DNA from: Rhizobacter sp. Root1238
GTDB taxonomy: Bacteria > Pseudomonadota > Gammaproteobacteria > Burkholderiales > Burkholderiaceae_C
Reading direction: 5' to 3'
DNA length: 64,000 nt
Assembly (NCBI RefSeq): GCF_001425825.1
Contig: NZ_LMDM01000015.1
Location: forward strand, 1-64,000
This document shows positions 51,337-62,791 of this stretch, piece after piece. Below the pieces are notes generated by a model that did no database searches, had not been told where the DNA came from, and worked only from the letters and a program-made list of their open reading frames with translations. How positions within the stretch are numbered: position 1 is the first letter of the stretch; the number at the start of each line of letters is the position of its first letter. Both the position numbers and the translations under genes were made by a program.

Positions 51337-51423
51337 TTGGGTTCCCTGTCGGCCGCTCTTTCGAGCCACCTTCAGACGCTGCGCTGTTCTCACTAGCGAA
51401 GACCACGATTATAGGCAGATTTT

Positions 51424-52818
51424 TCAGGCCTTCTGGAGACGCTCCAGAATTTTTTCGCGCGCGAACAGCTCGAGCACCGCATCGACCGACGGCGTCTGCG
51501 CACGCCCGCACACCAGCACGCGAACCGCATGCGCCAGCTGCGGCATCTTGAGGCCATGCGCCGCAAGCGTCTCCTTGATCGCGACCGCGATCGCGGGCTT
51601 GCTCCACTCGCTCAGCGCAGCGAGCTTGTCGCGCAGCGTCGCGAGCGCCGGCCTGACCGCATCGGTCACGTGGGCCGCCAGGTCTTCGGCGCTCGGTGCC
51701 ACGTCGGCGAAATACATCTGCAGCCAGTCGGCCAGTTCCACCGTCGTCGAGCAACGGTCCTTGAACAGGCCGCAGCGCGCGGCCACCTCGTCGTCCGACA
51801 CGCTGATGCCGCGGCGCGCGAACTGCCCCACCACCAGCGCGGCCAGGCGGCGCTCGTCGATGGTCTTCAGGTAGTGCGCGTTGACCCATGCGAGCTTCGC
51901 CGCATCCCACTGCGCCGGGCTCTTCGACAGGTGGGTGCCGTCGAACCACGACACCAGCTGCTCGCGCGTGAACAGCTCTTCGTCGCCATGGCTCCAGCCC
52001 AGGCGCGCCAGGTAGTTCAGCATCGCCTCCGGCAGGAAACCGTTCTCCTCGTACGCCGTCACGCTGACCGCGCCGCGCCGCTTCGACAGCTTCTGCCCGT
52101 CGTCGCCGAGGATCACCGGCACGTGGCCGAACAGCGGCAGCGGCGCCTTCAGCGCATTGAAGATGTTGATCTGCCACGGCGTGTTGTTCACATGCTCGTC
52201 GCCGCGGAACACGTGGCTGATCGCCATGTCCCAGTCGTCGACGACCACCGCGAAGTTGTAGGTCGGCACGCCGTCGGCCCGCATGATGATCAGGTCGTCG
52301 ATCTCCTTGTTCGCGATGCTGATCGGGCCCTTGACCAGGTCGTCCCAGGTGACGATGCCGTCGTGCGGATTGGCAAAGCGGATCACCGGTTCCACGCCGG
52401 CCGGCAGCGCCGGCAGCGTCTTGCCCGGCGCGGGGCGCCAGCGGCCGTCGTAGTGCGTCTTCTCGCCGCGCGCACGTTGTTCCTCGCGCATCACGTCGAG
52501 TTCCCCGGGCGTCGTGTAGCAGCGGTAGGCGCTGCCTTCGGCGAGCATCTGGTCGACCACCGCGCGGTAGCGCTCGAGCCGCTGCATCTGGTAGATCGGG
52601 CCCTCGTTGTAGTCGAGCCCGAGCCAGCGCATCGACGCGATGATCTGGTCGACCGAATCCTGCGTCGAGCGGGCGACGTCGGTGTCTTCGATGCGCAGCA
52701 CGAACTCGCCGCCGAAGTGGCGCGCGAAGGCCCACGAGTACAGCGCGGTGCGGGCCGTGCCCAGGTGCAGGAAGCCGGTGGGCGACGGGGCGATGCGGGT
52801 GCGGATCGGTCGGGTCAT
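51424..52818 (-). CDS. gltX: Glutamyl-tRNA synthetase
   Basis: 464 aa, class I synthetase. HIGH-like motif in [18 protein letters not shown], then FVLRIEDTD, and the KMSKS-equivalent KLSKRRGA. Charges tRNA-Glu. Start ATG 52818 ([13 protein letters not shown]) is standard for the family. It lies 10 bp after metZ and ahead of three tRNA genes including tRNA-Glu. GltX is the known target of E. coli HipA; a HipA homologue is in this window. Confidence 0.96.
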   Translation of the reverse strand: MTRPIRTRIAPSPTGFLHLGTARTALYSWAFARHFGGEFVLRIEDTDVARSTQDSVDQIIASMRWLGLDYNEGPIYQMQRLERYRAVVDQMLAEGSAYRCYTTPGELDVMREEQRARGEKTHYDGRWRPAPGKTLPALPAGVEPVIRFANPHDGIVTWDDLVKGPISIANKEIDDLIIMRADGVPTYNFAVVVDDWDMAISHVFRGDEHVNNTPWQINIFNALKAPLPLFGHVPVILGDDGQKLSKRRGAVSVTAYEENGFLPEAMLNYLARLGWSHGDEELFTREQLVSWFDGTHLSKSPAQWDAAKLAWVNAHYLKTIDERRLAALVVGQFARRGISVSDDEVAARCGLFKDRCSTTVELADWLQMYFADVAPSAEDLAAHVTDAVRPALATLRDKLAALSEWSKPAIAVAIKETLAAHGLKMPQLAHAVRVLVCGRAQTPSVDAVLELFAREKILERLQKA

Positions 52819-52828
52819 GGTGTCGGGA

Positions 52829-54076
52829 TCAAAGGAAATCGAGGCCGGCCAAGCCACGCAGCAGGTCGGCCTTCAGGTCTTGCACGTCGTCCAGGCCGAC
52901 GGCCACGCGGACCAGGCCCTGCGTGATGCCGGCGGCCTGGCGCTGGTCTTCGGTCAGGCGGCCGTGCGAGGTGCTGGCCGGGTGCGTGATCGTGGTCTTG
53001 GTGTCGCCCAGGTTGGCGGTGATCGAGCAGACCTGCGTCTGGTCGATCACGTGGAAGGCGTTCTTGCGCGCGCTCGTGGCGTCGGTGCTCTTCACGGTGA
53101 ACGACACCACAGCGCCGCCCGAGCCCGATTGCTGCGCCATCGCCAGGTCGTGCTGCGGGTGCGAACGCAGGCCGGGGTAGAACACCCGCGCCACCTGCGG
53201 CTGCTGCTCGAGCCAGCCTGCCAGTTCAAGTGCGCGATCGCCCTGCGCCTGCATCCGGATCGACAGCGTCTCCAGGCCCTTCAGCACCACCCAGGCGTTG
53301 AACGGCGACAGCGACATCCCCGCGCTGCGCATCACCGGAACGAACCTGTCGTTGATCAACGACTCCGGTCCGCAGACCGCACCGGCGATCACGCGCCCCT
53401 GCCCGTCGAGGTACTTGGTGCCCGAATGCACGACCAGGTCGGCCCCGTACTCGATCGGCCTCTGCAGCGCCGGCGAGCAGAAGCAGTTGTCGACCGCCAG
53501 CAGCGCGCCGGCATCGTGCGCGATCTGCGCCAGCGCACGGATGTCGCAGACCTCGGTCAGCGGGTTGGTCGGCGATTCGGCGAACAGCAGCTTCGTGTTC
53601 GGCTTCACCGCCCGCCGCCAGTCGTCGGGATCGGTCTGCGACACGAACGTGGTCTCGACGCCGAACTTCGCGAACTCGCGGCCGAACAACATGATGGTCG
53701 AGCCGAACACGCTGCGCGAGCAGATCACATGGTCGCCGGCCTTCAGCAGCGCCATGCCGAGCAGCAGGATCGCGCTCATGCCGCTGGCCGTGCCGATGCA
53801 GGCCTGCGCGCCTTCGAGCGCCGCCAGGCGGCGCTCGAACATGGTCACCGTCGGGTTGCTGAAGCGCGAGTAGATGAAGGCGTCTTCCTCGTTCGCGAAA
53901 CGCGCGGCGGCACTCGCCGCGTCGGGCTGCACGAAGCTGCTGGTCAGGAACAGCGCCTCGGAATTCTCGCCCCACGCGCTCGGCGGCAGGCCTTCGCGCA
54001 CGGCCAGCGTGTCGCGCCGCACGTCGGCCGGCAGCTCGACGCGCGGAATGCCTCGCTTCGCCGGCGCGCCGGCCAT
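52829..54076 (-). CDS. metZ: O-succinylhomoserine sulfhydrylase
   Basis: 415 aa, PLP-dependent Cys/Met metabolism enzyme making homocysteine directly from O-succinylhomoserine and sulfide. PLP lysine in [20 protein letters not shown]; cofactor ring-stacking region [21 protein letters not shown]-terminal [15 protein letters not shown]. Start ATG 54076 shares one base with the purF stop (TGATG). The close gene order cvpA-purF-metZ is common in this group. Confidence 0.95.
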   Translation of the reverse strand: MAGAPAKRGIPRVELPADVRRDTLAVREGLPPSAWGENSEALFLTSSFVQPDAASAAARFANEEDAFIYSRFSNPTVTMFERRLAALEGAQACIGTASGMSAILLLGMALLKAGDHVICSRSVFGSTIMLFGREFAKFGVETTFVSQTDPDDWRRAVKPNTKLLFAESPTNPLTEVCDIRALAQIAHDAGALLAVDNCFCSPALQRPIEYGADLVVHSGTKYLDGQGRVIAGAVCGPESLINDRFVPVMRSAGMSLSPFNAWVVLKGLETLSIRMQAQGDRALELAGWLEQQPQVARVFYPGLRSHPQHDLAMAQQSGSGGAVVSFTVKSTDATSARKNAFHVIDQTQVCSITANLGDTKTTITHPASTSHGRLTEDQRQAAGITQGLVRVAVGLDDVQDLKADLLRGLAGLDFL

Positions 54077-55605
54077 CAGCCGCGCTCCGTCGTTGCGCTC
54101 TGCAGTGCGAGGCGCGAGCGGTCGGCGTTTTCCTCCTCGTCGCCGCCCTGGGACTTCCGCTGCGTGGCGATCGCGTCGAAATCGGCGGCCGTCACGTCGC
54201 CGGTCACGTAGTAGCCGTCGAAGCACGAGGCCTCGAAGCCGTTCAGCGTCGGGTTCAGCGCGCCGACGACCTTCTTCATCGCGGCCACGTCCTGGTAGAT
54301 CAGCGCGTCGGCGCCGATGAACTGGCGGATCTCCTCGATGCTGCGGTTGTGCGCGATCAGCTCTTCGCTGGTCGGCATGTCGATGCCGTACACATTCGGG
54401 AAGCGCACCGGCGGCGCGGCCGACGCCATGTAGACCTTGCGCGCACCGGCGTCGCGCGCCATCTGCACGATCTCCTTCGACGTGGTGCCGCGCACGATGG
54501 AGTCGTCGACCAGCAGCACGTTGCGGCCCTTGAATTCCACCGCGATCGCGTTGAGCTTCTGGCGCACCGATTTCTTGCGCACGCCCTGCCCCGGCATGAT
54601 GAAGGTGCGGCCGACGTAGCGGTTCTTCACGAAGCCTTCGCGGTACGGCTTGCCGATCTTCTGCGCGAGCTGCATCGCCGAAGGGCGGCTCGATTCGGGG
54701 ATCGGGATCACCACGTCGATCTCGTTCGGCGGCATCGTCGAGATCAGGCGCTGCGCCAGCGTCTCCCCCATGTTGAGGCGCGCCTGGTAGACCGACACGC
54801 CGTCCATCACCGAATCGGGCCGCGCCAGGTACACGAACTCGAACATGCAGGGGTTCAGCGTCGGGTTCTCGGCGCACTGCTGCGTGTGGATCTTGCCGGC
54901 CAGGTCGACGAAGATCGCCTCGCCCGGCGCCACGTCGCGGATCAGCTTGCGGCCGGTGCCTTCGAGCGCCACCGATTCGCTGGCCACCATCACGTCCGGG
55001 CCGTCGGGCGTCATCACTTCGCCGAAGCACAGCGGGCGGATGCCGTACGGGTCGCGGAAGGCCAGCAGGCCGTAGCCGGCGATCAGCGCGACCACCGCGT
55101 ACGAGCCCTTGATGCGCTTGTGCACCGCGCCGACCGCCTTGAAGATCTCGTCGGTGGTCAACGGCAGGTTGCGGGCGGCCATTTCGAGTTCGTGCGCGAG
55201 GACGTTGATCAGCACCTCGGTGTCGCTCTCGGTGTTGATGTGGCGGCGATCGACGTCGAACAGCTCCTGCTTCAGCGAATGCGCGTTGGTCAGGTTGCCG
55301 TTGTGCACCAGCACGATGCCGAACGGCGCGTTGACGTAGAAAGGCTGCGCCTCTTCCTCGTTGTAGGCGTTGCCGGCGGTCGGGTAGCGCACCTGGCCCA
55401 GGCCGACGGTGCCCGGCAGCCCGCGCATGTTGCGGGTGCGGAACACGTCGCGCACCATGCCGCGCGCCTTGTGCATGAAGCACTTGGTGCCCTGCATCGT
55501 GACGATGCCGGCGGCGTCCTGGCCGCGGTGCTGCAGCAGCAGCAGCGCGTCGTAGATCATCTGGTTGACCGGCGTCTTCGAGATCACGCCAACGATGCCG
55601 CACAT
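54076..55605 (-). CDS. purF: Amidophosphoribosyltransferase
   Basis: 509 aa. N-terminal nucleophile MCGIVGVIS (Cys 2) of the glutamine amidotransferase domain, with GLGQVRYPTAGN and VLVHNGNLTN; the C-terminal PRTase has the PRPP loop VLLVDDSIVRGTTSKEIV. It catalyses the first step of purine synthesis. cvpA is upstream with 33 bp between. A SigF/PurR box was not found. Confidence 0.97.
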   Translation of the reverse strand: MCGIVGVISKTPVNQMIYDALLLLQHRGQDAAGIVTMQGTKCFMHKARGMVRDVFRTRNMRGLPGTVGLGQVRYPTAGNAYNEEEAQPFYVNAPFGIVLVHNGNLTNAHSLKQELFDVDRRHINTESDTEVLINVLAHELEMAARNLPLTTDEIFKAVGAVHKRIKGSYAVVALIAGYGLLAFRDPYGIRPLCFGEVMTPDGPDVMVASESVALEGTGRKLIRDVAPGEAIFVDLAGKIHTQQCAENPTLNPCMFEFVYLARPDSVMDGVSVYQARLNMGETLAQRLISTMPPNEIDVVIPIPESSRPSAMQLAQKIGKPYREGFVKNRYVGRTFIMPGQGVRKKSVRQKLNAIAVEFKGRNVLLVDDSIVRGTTSKEIVQMARDAGARKVYMASAAPPVRFPNVYGIDMPTSEELIAHNRSIEEIRQFIGADALIYQDVAAMKKVVGALNPTLNGFEASCFDGYYVTGDVTAADFDAIATQRKSQGGDEEENADRSRLALQSATTERG

Positions 55606-55638
55606 GGGAGAGTCCTTGCGTTGTTCAACCGGTCCGCG

Positions 55639-56139
55639 TCATGCGGGCAGGTGGGAAGAGAGTTGAGGCGGAAGCAGAGGCTTCAAGCCCGCCAGGGCTG
55701 CATTGAGCCACGGCGCGCCGGCCGATGCGCGCCAGGCCGGCGATGTCACCAGCGGTGTCATGCCCACCACCATGCCGACAGCCAGCAGCACGACCACGCC
55801 GCGCAGCAGTCCGAAGAAGCCGCCGAGCAGGCGGTCGATGAGGCTCAGCGGCGTCACGTGGATCAGGAAGCGCAGCAGCCGCGCCAGGATGCCCCAGACG
55901 ATCAGCGCCGCGACGAAGGTGAGCGCGAACGCGGCCGCCTGGTTGATGCCGGAGCCGATGCGGCCGACCGGAATGTGCGGTGCGACCATCGGCGTCAACC
56001 ATTGGGCAGCGAACCAGGCCGCGAACCAGCCGACCAGCGACAGCAGCTCGAACACCAGGCCGCGCACGAGGCCCACCAGGACGGAAAGGCCCAGGATGCC
56101 GAGAAAAATTGCATCGACCCAGCCCATCGGCGCCGTCAC
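55639..56139 (-). CDS. cvpA: CvpA family membrane protein
   Basis: 166 aa, four TM helices (DAIFLGILGLSVLVGLVRGL, LSLVGWFAAWFAAQWL, AAFALTFVAALIVWGIL, GLLRGVVVLLAVGMVVGM). Needed for colicin V export in E. coli; general role in envelope stress. GTG 56139 overlaps the dedD-like stop (GTGA); ATG 56127 four codons later is an equal choice. Lies just before purF as in E. coli. Confidence 0.92.
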   Translation of the reverse strand: MTAPMGWVDAIFLGILGLSVLVGLVRGLVFELLSLVGWFAAWFAAQWLTPMVAPHIPVGRIGSGINQAAAFALTFVAALIVWGILARLLRFLIHVTPLSLIDRLLGGFFGLLRGVVVLLAVGMVVGMTPLVTSPAWRASAGAPWLNAALAGLKPLLPPQLSSHLPA

Positions 56140-56963
56140 AGCGTCAGGATGGCCGACGGCAGGCCGGCGGTCTTGATCTTCGCAGCCGCCTTGTCGGCCT
56201 CGTCGCGCGACGCGAACGGGCCGACCCGCACGCGGATGCGGTTGCCGGCCGAGGTCTCGACCACCTGGGTGTAGGTCTTCAGCCCGAGCTTCTCGACCTT
56301 GTGACGGGCATCGCGAGCGGCCGTCAGCTCGGCGAATGCACCGACCTGCACGACGAAGCGGCCGGCGGCCTCGGGCGTCGCGGGCTTGCCGTCGAGCAGG
56401 GCCTGCACGCGGGCGCTGTCGTTGGGCTTGGCGGCGGGCTTGTCGGTCGGCTTGCGCTCGACCGGCGCAGGCGCAGGCGCGGGTGCCGGCGTCGGCTTCG
56501 GGGTGACCGCGGCCACGACCGGCGGCGGTGCCACCGCAGCCGGTGCCGAGGCCGGCAGCTCGCGGCCCGCATCGGCGACGTTCTCGGTGATCACGCTCGG
56601 CGGCAGCGGCGCCGGCTTCGCGGCGGCGGCCCTGACACCGGTCGATGCAGGCGCCGGCGCGGGCGCGGCCGAGGTGTCGCGCCGCAGCTCCACCGGCGTG
56701 TCGACCGGCAACGGCCGCGGCTGGGTTTCGAACAACAGCGGGAAGCCGATCACGCCGGCGATCACCAGCACGGCCGCGCCGACGAGCCGCTGGCGCGCGC
56801 GCGTGCGGGCCTGTGCGACGGTGTCGGGAGATTCGGCCACCGGGGGCGCCTTCGCCTTGGACGAGGCCTTGGCAGCGCGGTCGGACACGTTGTTGGGCGC
56901 GCTGTTGGGCATGCCATTGGCCGCATTGCCCGTGTTGCGCTTCAGGAAGGACAGCAGACCCAT
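56136..56963 (-). CDS. dedD: SPOR-domain protein, DedD-like
   Basis: 275 aa. Single TM helix near 61-79 (LVGAAVLVIAGVIGFPLLF), a long Pro/Ala linker (TPKPTPAPAPAPAPVERKP) through the periplasm, and a C-terminal SPOR domain at about 200-275 (RFVVQVGAFAELTAARDARH, IRVRVGPFASRDEADKAAAK) that binds denuded peptidoglycan at the division site. Located between folC and cvpA, the usual place of dedD. Confidence 0.92.
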   Translation of the reverse strand: MGLLSFLKRNTGNAANGMPNSAPNNVSDRAAKASSKAKAPPVAESPDTVAQARTRARQRLVGAAVLVIAGVIGFPLLFETQPRPLPVDTPVELRRDTSAAPAPAPASTGVRAAAAKPAPLPPSVITENVADAGRELPASAPAAVAPPPVVAAVTPKPTPAPAPAPAPVERKPTDKPAAKPNDSARVQALLDGKPATPEAAGRFVVQVGAFAELTAARDARHKVEKLGLKTYTQVVETSAGNRIRVRVGPFASRDEADKAAAKIKTAGLPSAILTL

Positions 56964-56994
56964 GAAGAGCTGATTCCAGGTGAGCAGAGAGCGA

Positions 56995-58296
56995 TCAGCT
57001 CAGGTGCTTGGCAGAGAGACGGGGGATGCCGTCCTTCAGCACGCCGCCCACGGTGAAGAACGAGCCGAAGACGACGATTCTATCAGCCGGGTCTGCGGTC
57101 ACTATCGTCGCGCGCAGGGCCTCGTCGGGGTTCGTGTGACGGAATGTGGTGACCGGGCCCGGGCCCTTCAGCGCAAGGCGTTCGTGCAGTTGCTGCAGAT
57201 CGGCCGCGGTGGCCGCCCGCGCGATCGGCAGGTCGGTGAAATGCCACGTGTCGACCAGCGGCGCCATGCGGCGGATGATCGCTTCGAGGTCCTTGTCGGC
57301 CATCGCGCCGAACACCACGTGCGTGCGCGGGAAGAAACCCATCTGGTCGAGGTTCTCGGCCAGCGCGCCGACCGCATGCGGGTTGTGCGCGACGTCGAGC
57401 ACCAGCGTCGGCTGGCCGGGCACGATCTGGAAGCGTCCGGTCAGCTCGACCGACGCGAAGCCGTTGCGCACCGCCTGCGCGGTGATCGGCAGCCGGTCGC
57501 GCAGCGCCTCGAACGCGGCCAGCGCGGCCGACGCGTTCAGCAGCTGGTTCGCGCCGCGCAGCGCCGGGTAGGCGAGTCCGTTGAAGCGCTTGTCGCGCCC
57601 GCCCCAGCCCCATTGCTGCTGGTCGCCGGCGTAGTTGAAGTCGCGGCCGAGCAGCCGCAGGTCGGCACCGATCTCGGCGGCACGCGCGACGATGCTGGCC
57701 GGCACCATCGGGTCGCCGACCACCACCGGCTTGCCGGTGCGCATGATGCCGGCCTTCTCGCGGCCGATCGACTCGCGGTCGGTGCCGAGGTAGGCGGTGT
57801 GGTCGATGTCGATGCTGGTGATGACCGCGCAGTCGGTGTCGATCGCGTTGACGGTGTCGAGCCGGCCGCCGAGGCCGACCTCGAGGATCACCATGTCGAG
57901 CGGCGCGCTCGCGAGCAGCCGCAGGATCGCCATCGTCGTGAACTCGAAGTAGGTCAGCGGCATGCCGGCGCGCGCGTCCTCGACGGCCTGGAAGTGCGGG
58001 ATCAGCTCGGCCGCGTCGACGCTGCGGCCGTTCACGCGGCAACGCTCCTCGAAGTGCACGAAGTGCGGCTTGATGTAGAGCCCGACGCGGTAGCCGGCCT
58101 GCAGCCCGATCGATTCCAGCATCGCGCAGGTGGACCCCTTGCCGTTGGTGCCGGCCACCGTGATCACCGGCACCTGGAAATCGATGCCCAGCCGCTGCTT
58201 GATCAGCAGGCTGCGCTCGAGGCCCATGTCGATGTCCTTGGAGTGCAACTGCTCGCAGTGGGCGAGCCAGTCGGCGAGGGTGGTCGGTGTGGCCAT
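56995..58296 (-). CDS. folC: Bifunctional folylpolyglutamate synthase / dihydrofolate synthase
   Basis: 433 aa, Mur-ligase fold. P-loop VAGTNGKGSTCAMLES near 45; VGLGGRLDTVNAID and SIDIDHTAYLGTDRESIGREK; later VLDVAHNPHAVGALAENL. Adds glutamates to folate. Placed between accD and the SPOR gene in the standard order. Confidence 0.95.
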   Translation of the reverse strand: MATPTTLADWLAHCEQLHSKDIDMGLERSLLIKQRLGIDFQVPVITVAGTNGKGSTCAMLESIGLQAGYRVGLYIKPHFVHFEERCRVNGRSVDAAELIPHFQAVEDARAGMPLTYFEFTTMAILRLLASAPLDMVILEVGLGGRLDTVNAIDTDCAVITSIDIDHTAYLGTDRESIGREKAGIMRTGKPVVVGDPMVPASIVARAAEIGADLRLLGRDFNYAGDQQQWGWGGRDKRFNGLAYPALRGANQLLNASAALAAFEALRDRLPITAQAVRNGFASVELTGRFQIVPGQPTLVLDVAHNPHAVGALAENLDQMGFFPRTHVVFGAMADKDLEAIIRRMAPLVDTWHFTDLPIARAATAADLQQLHERLALKGPGPVTTFRHTNPDEALRATIVTADPADRIVVFGSFFTVGGVLKDGIPRLSAKHLS

Positions 58297-58359
58297 GGTG
58301 GTGTCAGAAGAAGGAAAGGCGGCCGAGGCCGCCTTTCAGTGGGGCAGCGAGGTTCGGTG

Positions 58360-59228
<869 letters not shown>

Positions 59229-59232
<4 letters not shown>

Positions 59233-60064
59233 GCGGGAGCTCCTTTCAGGGTATCGAGGGCGGCGCGGATCTCGGCGATGAACGCCGCGGCCGCGGGGAC
59301 GACATTGTCGCGCGTCTGGGTGTCGAGCAATTGCACGATGCGGGAGCCGATGACCACCGCATCCGACACCCTGGCGACCGCGATGGCGGTCTCGGCGTCG
59401 CGGATGCCGAAGCCTACACCCACCGGCACCTGCACATGGGCCTGGATCCGCGGCACCATCCGGGCCACCGCGTCGGTGTCGAGGTGGCCGGCGCCGGTCA
59501 CGCCCTTCAGCGACACGTAGTAGACATAGCCGCTCGCGATGCGGCCGACGTCTTTCATGCGCTGCTCGGTGGACGTGGGCGCGAGCAGGAAGATCGGGTC
59601 GAGCTGCTTCGCCTTCAGCCGGGCGGCGAAGGCCTCGCATTCCTCGGGCGGGTAGTCGACGACCAGCACGCCGTCGACGCCGGCCTCGGCGGCATCGCGC
59701 ACGAAGGCGCTCTCACCGGCGTCCGCGGCATGGCGCTGGTCGTAGCGCTCCACCGGGTTCGCGTAGCCCATCAGCACCAGCGGCGTCGTCGTGTTGCGGG
59801 CCCGGAAGCCGCGCACGTAGTCGAGCACCTGCACCATGCCGATCTTCTTCGCCAGCGCGCGCTCGGCGGCCTTCTGGATCACGGGGCCGTCGGCCATCGG
59901 GTCGGAGAACGGCACGCCGAGCTCGATCACGTCGGCGCCGGCATCGGCCATCGCGAGCATCAGCTCGACCGTCGCATCCGGGTACGGGTCGCCGGCGGTG
60001 ATGTACGGGATCAGCGCCTTGCGGCCTTCCTTCTTCAGTGCGGCGAAACGGTTGGCGATGCGGC

Positions 60065-60068
<4 letters not shown>
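59229..60068 (-). CDS. trpA: Tryptophan synthase alpha subunit
   Basis: 279 aa, TIM barrel that splits indole-3-glycerol phosphate. Catalytic Glu in [17 protein letters not shown] and the following Asp, plus phosphate loop [13 protein letters not shown]. Overlaps trpB (upstream) and accD (downstream) by 4 bp each. Confidence 0.97.
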
Positions 60069-61309
<1,241 letters not shown>

Positions 61310-61322
61310 GGATTGACTCGCT

Positions 61323-61982
61323 TCAGGTGGGGGTGCTGGCTGCGGTGGTGGATGCCAGTGCATCGGCTTCGCGCACCGCGCAGCAGAAACGGCGGATCGC
61401 CTCGGCATCCTTGATGCCCTTGGCACTCTCTACGCCGGAACTCACGTCAACGGCCCAGGGCCGCACCCGAAGAATTCCTTCGATCACATTTCCGGCATGC
61501 AACCCACCAGACAAAACGACTGGAGAGCGCACGTTTCGAGGAATGAGTGACCAATCAAAGACCTTTCCGCCTCCGCCATACCCGTCGACATGGGCATCGA
61601 GCAACAGCCCCTGGGCGAGCGGGAACTGAGCCGCGAAGTCTAGCAAATCGAAATCCCCCGCCATGCGTGCGGCCCGCAGGAACGGGCGGCCGGCCGCGGC
61701 GCAATCGGCCGGCGTCTCGTCGCCGTGGAACTGCGCCAGCAGATTCGGGATCGCGGCGACCGCGCTCGCGATCAGCGCCGGTGCCGCGTTGACGAACAGC
61801 GTCACCGGCGTGACGAAGGGCGGCAGCCGGCGCGCCAGTTCGGCCGCGCGCTCGACGCTGACGTGCCGCGGGCTGCGCTCGTACAGCACGAAGCCGACCG
61901 CATCGGCGCCGGACTCGACGGCAGCGTCGACATCCGCCTCGCGCGTCAGGCCGCAGATCTTGATTCGGGTGCGAACGCTCAT
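61323..61982 (-). CDS. trpF: Phosphoribosylanthranilate isomerase
   Basis: 219 aa, TIM barrel. General-base Cys in [20 protein letters not shown], acid Asp in [15 protein letters not shown], phosphate loops [10 protein letters not shown] and [15 protein letters not shown]. Start overlaps the truA stop by 4 bp. A stretch at about 61440-61650 has markedly less GC than its surroundings. Confidence 0.96.
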   Translation of the reverse strand: MSVRTRIKICGLTREADVDAAVESGADAVGFVLYERSPRHVSVERAAELARRLPPFVTPVTLFVNAAPALIASAVAAIPNLLAQFHGDETPADCAAAGRPFLRAARMAGDFDLLDFAAQFPLAQGLLLDAHVDGYGGGGKVFDWSLIPRNVRSPVVLSGGLHAGNVIEGILRVRPWAVDVSSGVESAKGIKDAEAIRRFCCAVREADALASTTAASTPT

Positions 61983-62791
61983 CGGTTCAGCTCGGTGCCA
62001 CCAGGGAGCCAGTCCATCGGCGGCGTGTGGCTCGGGATCTCGAAGCGCGCATCGTAGTACGGCCCGGTGAAGTACAGCCCGTCCGGGGAGAAGGTCGGCG
62101 CCGCGGCGCTGCGCGAGCGCGAGGCCAGCACCTCGGCCATCCAGCCCGGCGCACGCTGCCCGGCGCCGACCGCCACCAGGCAGCCCATGATGTTGCGCAC
62201 CATGTGGTGCAGGAAGGCGTTGCCGTCGAAATCGAAACGCCAGTACGCGCCGAAGCGCCGGATGCGGACCTCGCGCAGCGTCTTCACCGGCGTCGGCGAC
62301 TGGCATTCGGCGGCGCGGAAGGCGCTGAAATCATGCTCGCCGATCAGCACCGCGGCGGCCTCGCGCATTGCATCGCCGTCGAGCGGGCGGAACACCCAGC
62401 CGGCCGCGCCGGCGCCGATCGCCGCGCGCACGCGCGACTCGAGCAGCAGGTAGGCGTAGCGGCGGCCGTGCGCGCTGTTGCGGGCATGGAAGTCATCGGG
62501 CACCGGCCGGCACCACTGCACCGCGATGTCGGACGGCAGGAAGCGGTTGGTGCCGCGCATCCACGATTCGGTCTCGCGCGGCACCGGTGCGTGCAGGTGC
62601 ACCACCTGGTTCAGCGCATGCACGCCGGCATCGGTGCGACCGGCGCACATCGTGCGAACGGGCGTGGCCGCGAATTGCGACAACGCCCGTTCGAGATGGT
62701 CCTGGATCGTCTGCCCACCCGGCTGGCTCTGCCAGCCGCGGTAGGCCTGGCCCTGGTAGCTGATACCGAGGGCCAGCTTCGGCTCGTTCAC
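61979..62791 (-). CDS. truA: tRNA pseudouridine(38-40) synthase
   Basis: 270 aa. Catalytic Asp in RTMCAGRTDAGVHALNQVVH, and NAFLHHMVRNIMGCLVAVG near the C-terminus. GTG start at 62791 overlaps the fimV stop by 4 bp (GTGA). It modifies U38-U40 of anticodon arms. The fimV-truA-trpF order is typical of Beta- and some Gammaproteobacteria. Confidence 0.96.
   Translation of the reverse strand: MNEPKLALGISYQGQAYRGWQSQPGGQTIQDHLERALSQFAATPVRTMCAGRTDAGVHALNQVVHLHAPVPRETESWMRGTNRFLPSDIAVQWCRPVPDDFHARNSAHGRRYAYLLLESRVRAAIGAGAAGWVFRPLDGDAMREAAAVLIGEHDFSAFRAAECQSPTPVKTLREVRIRRFGAYWRFDFDGNAFLHHMVRNIMGCLVAVGAGQRAPGWMAEVLASRSRSAAAPTFSPDGLYFTGPYYDARFEIPSHTPPMDWLPGGTELNR

Noticed and set aside
53900-54200. 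SAM-type riboswitch before metZ
   Set aside because: metZ starts on the purF stop codon with no leader space.
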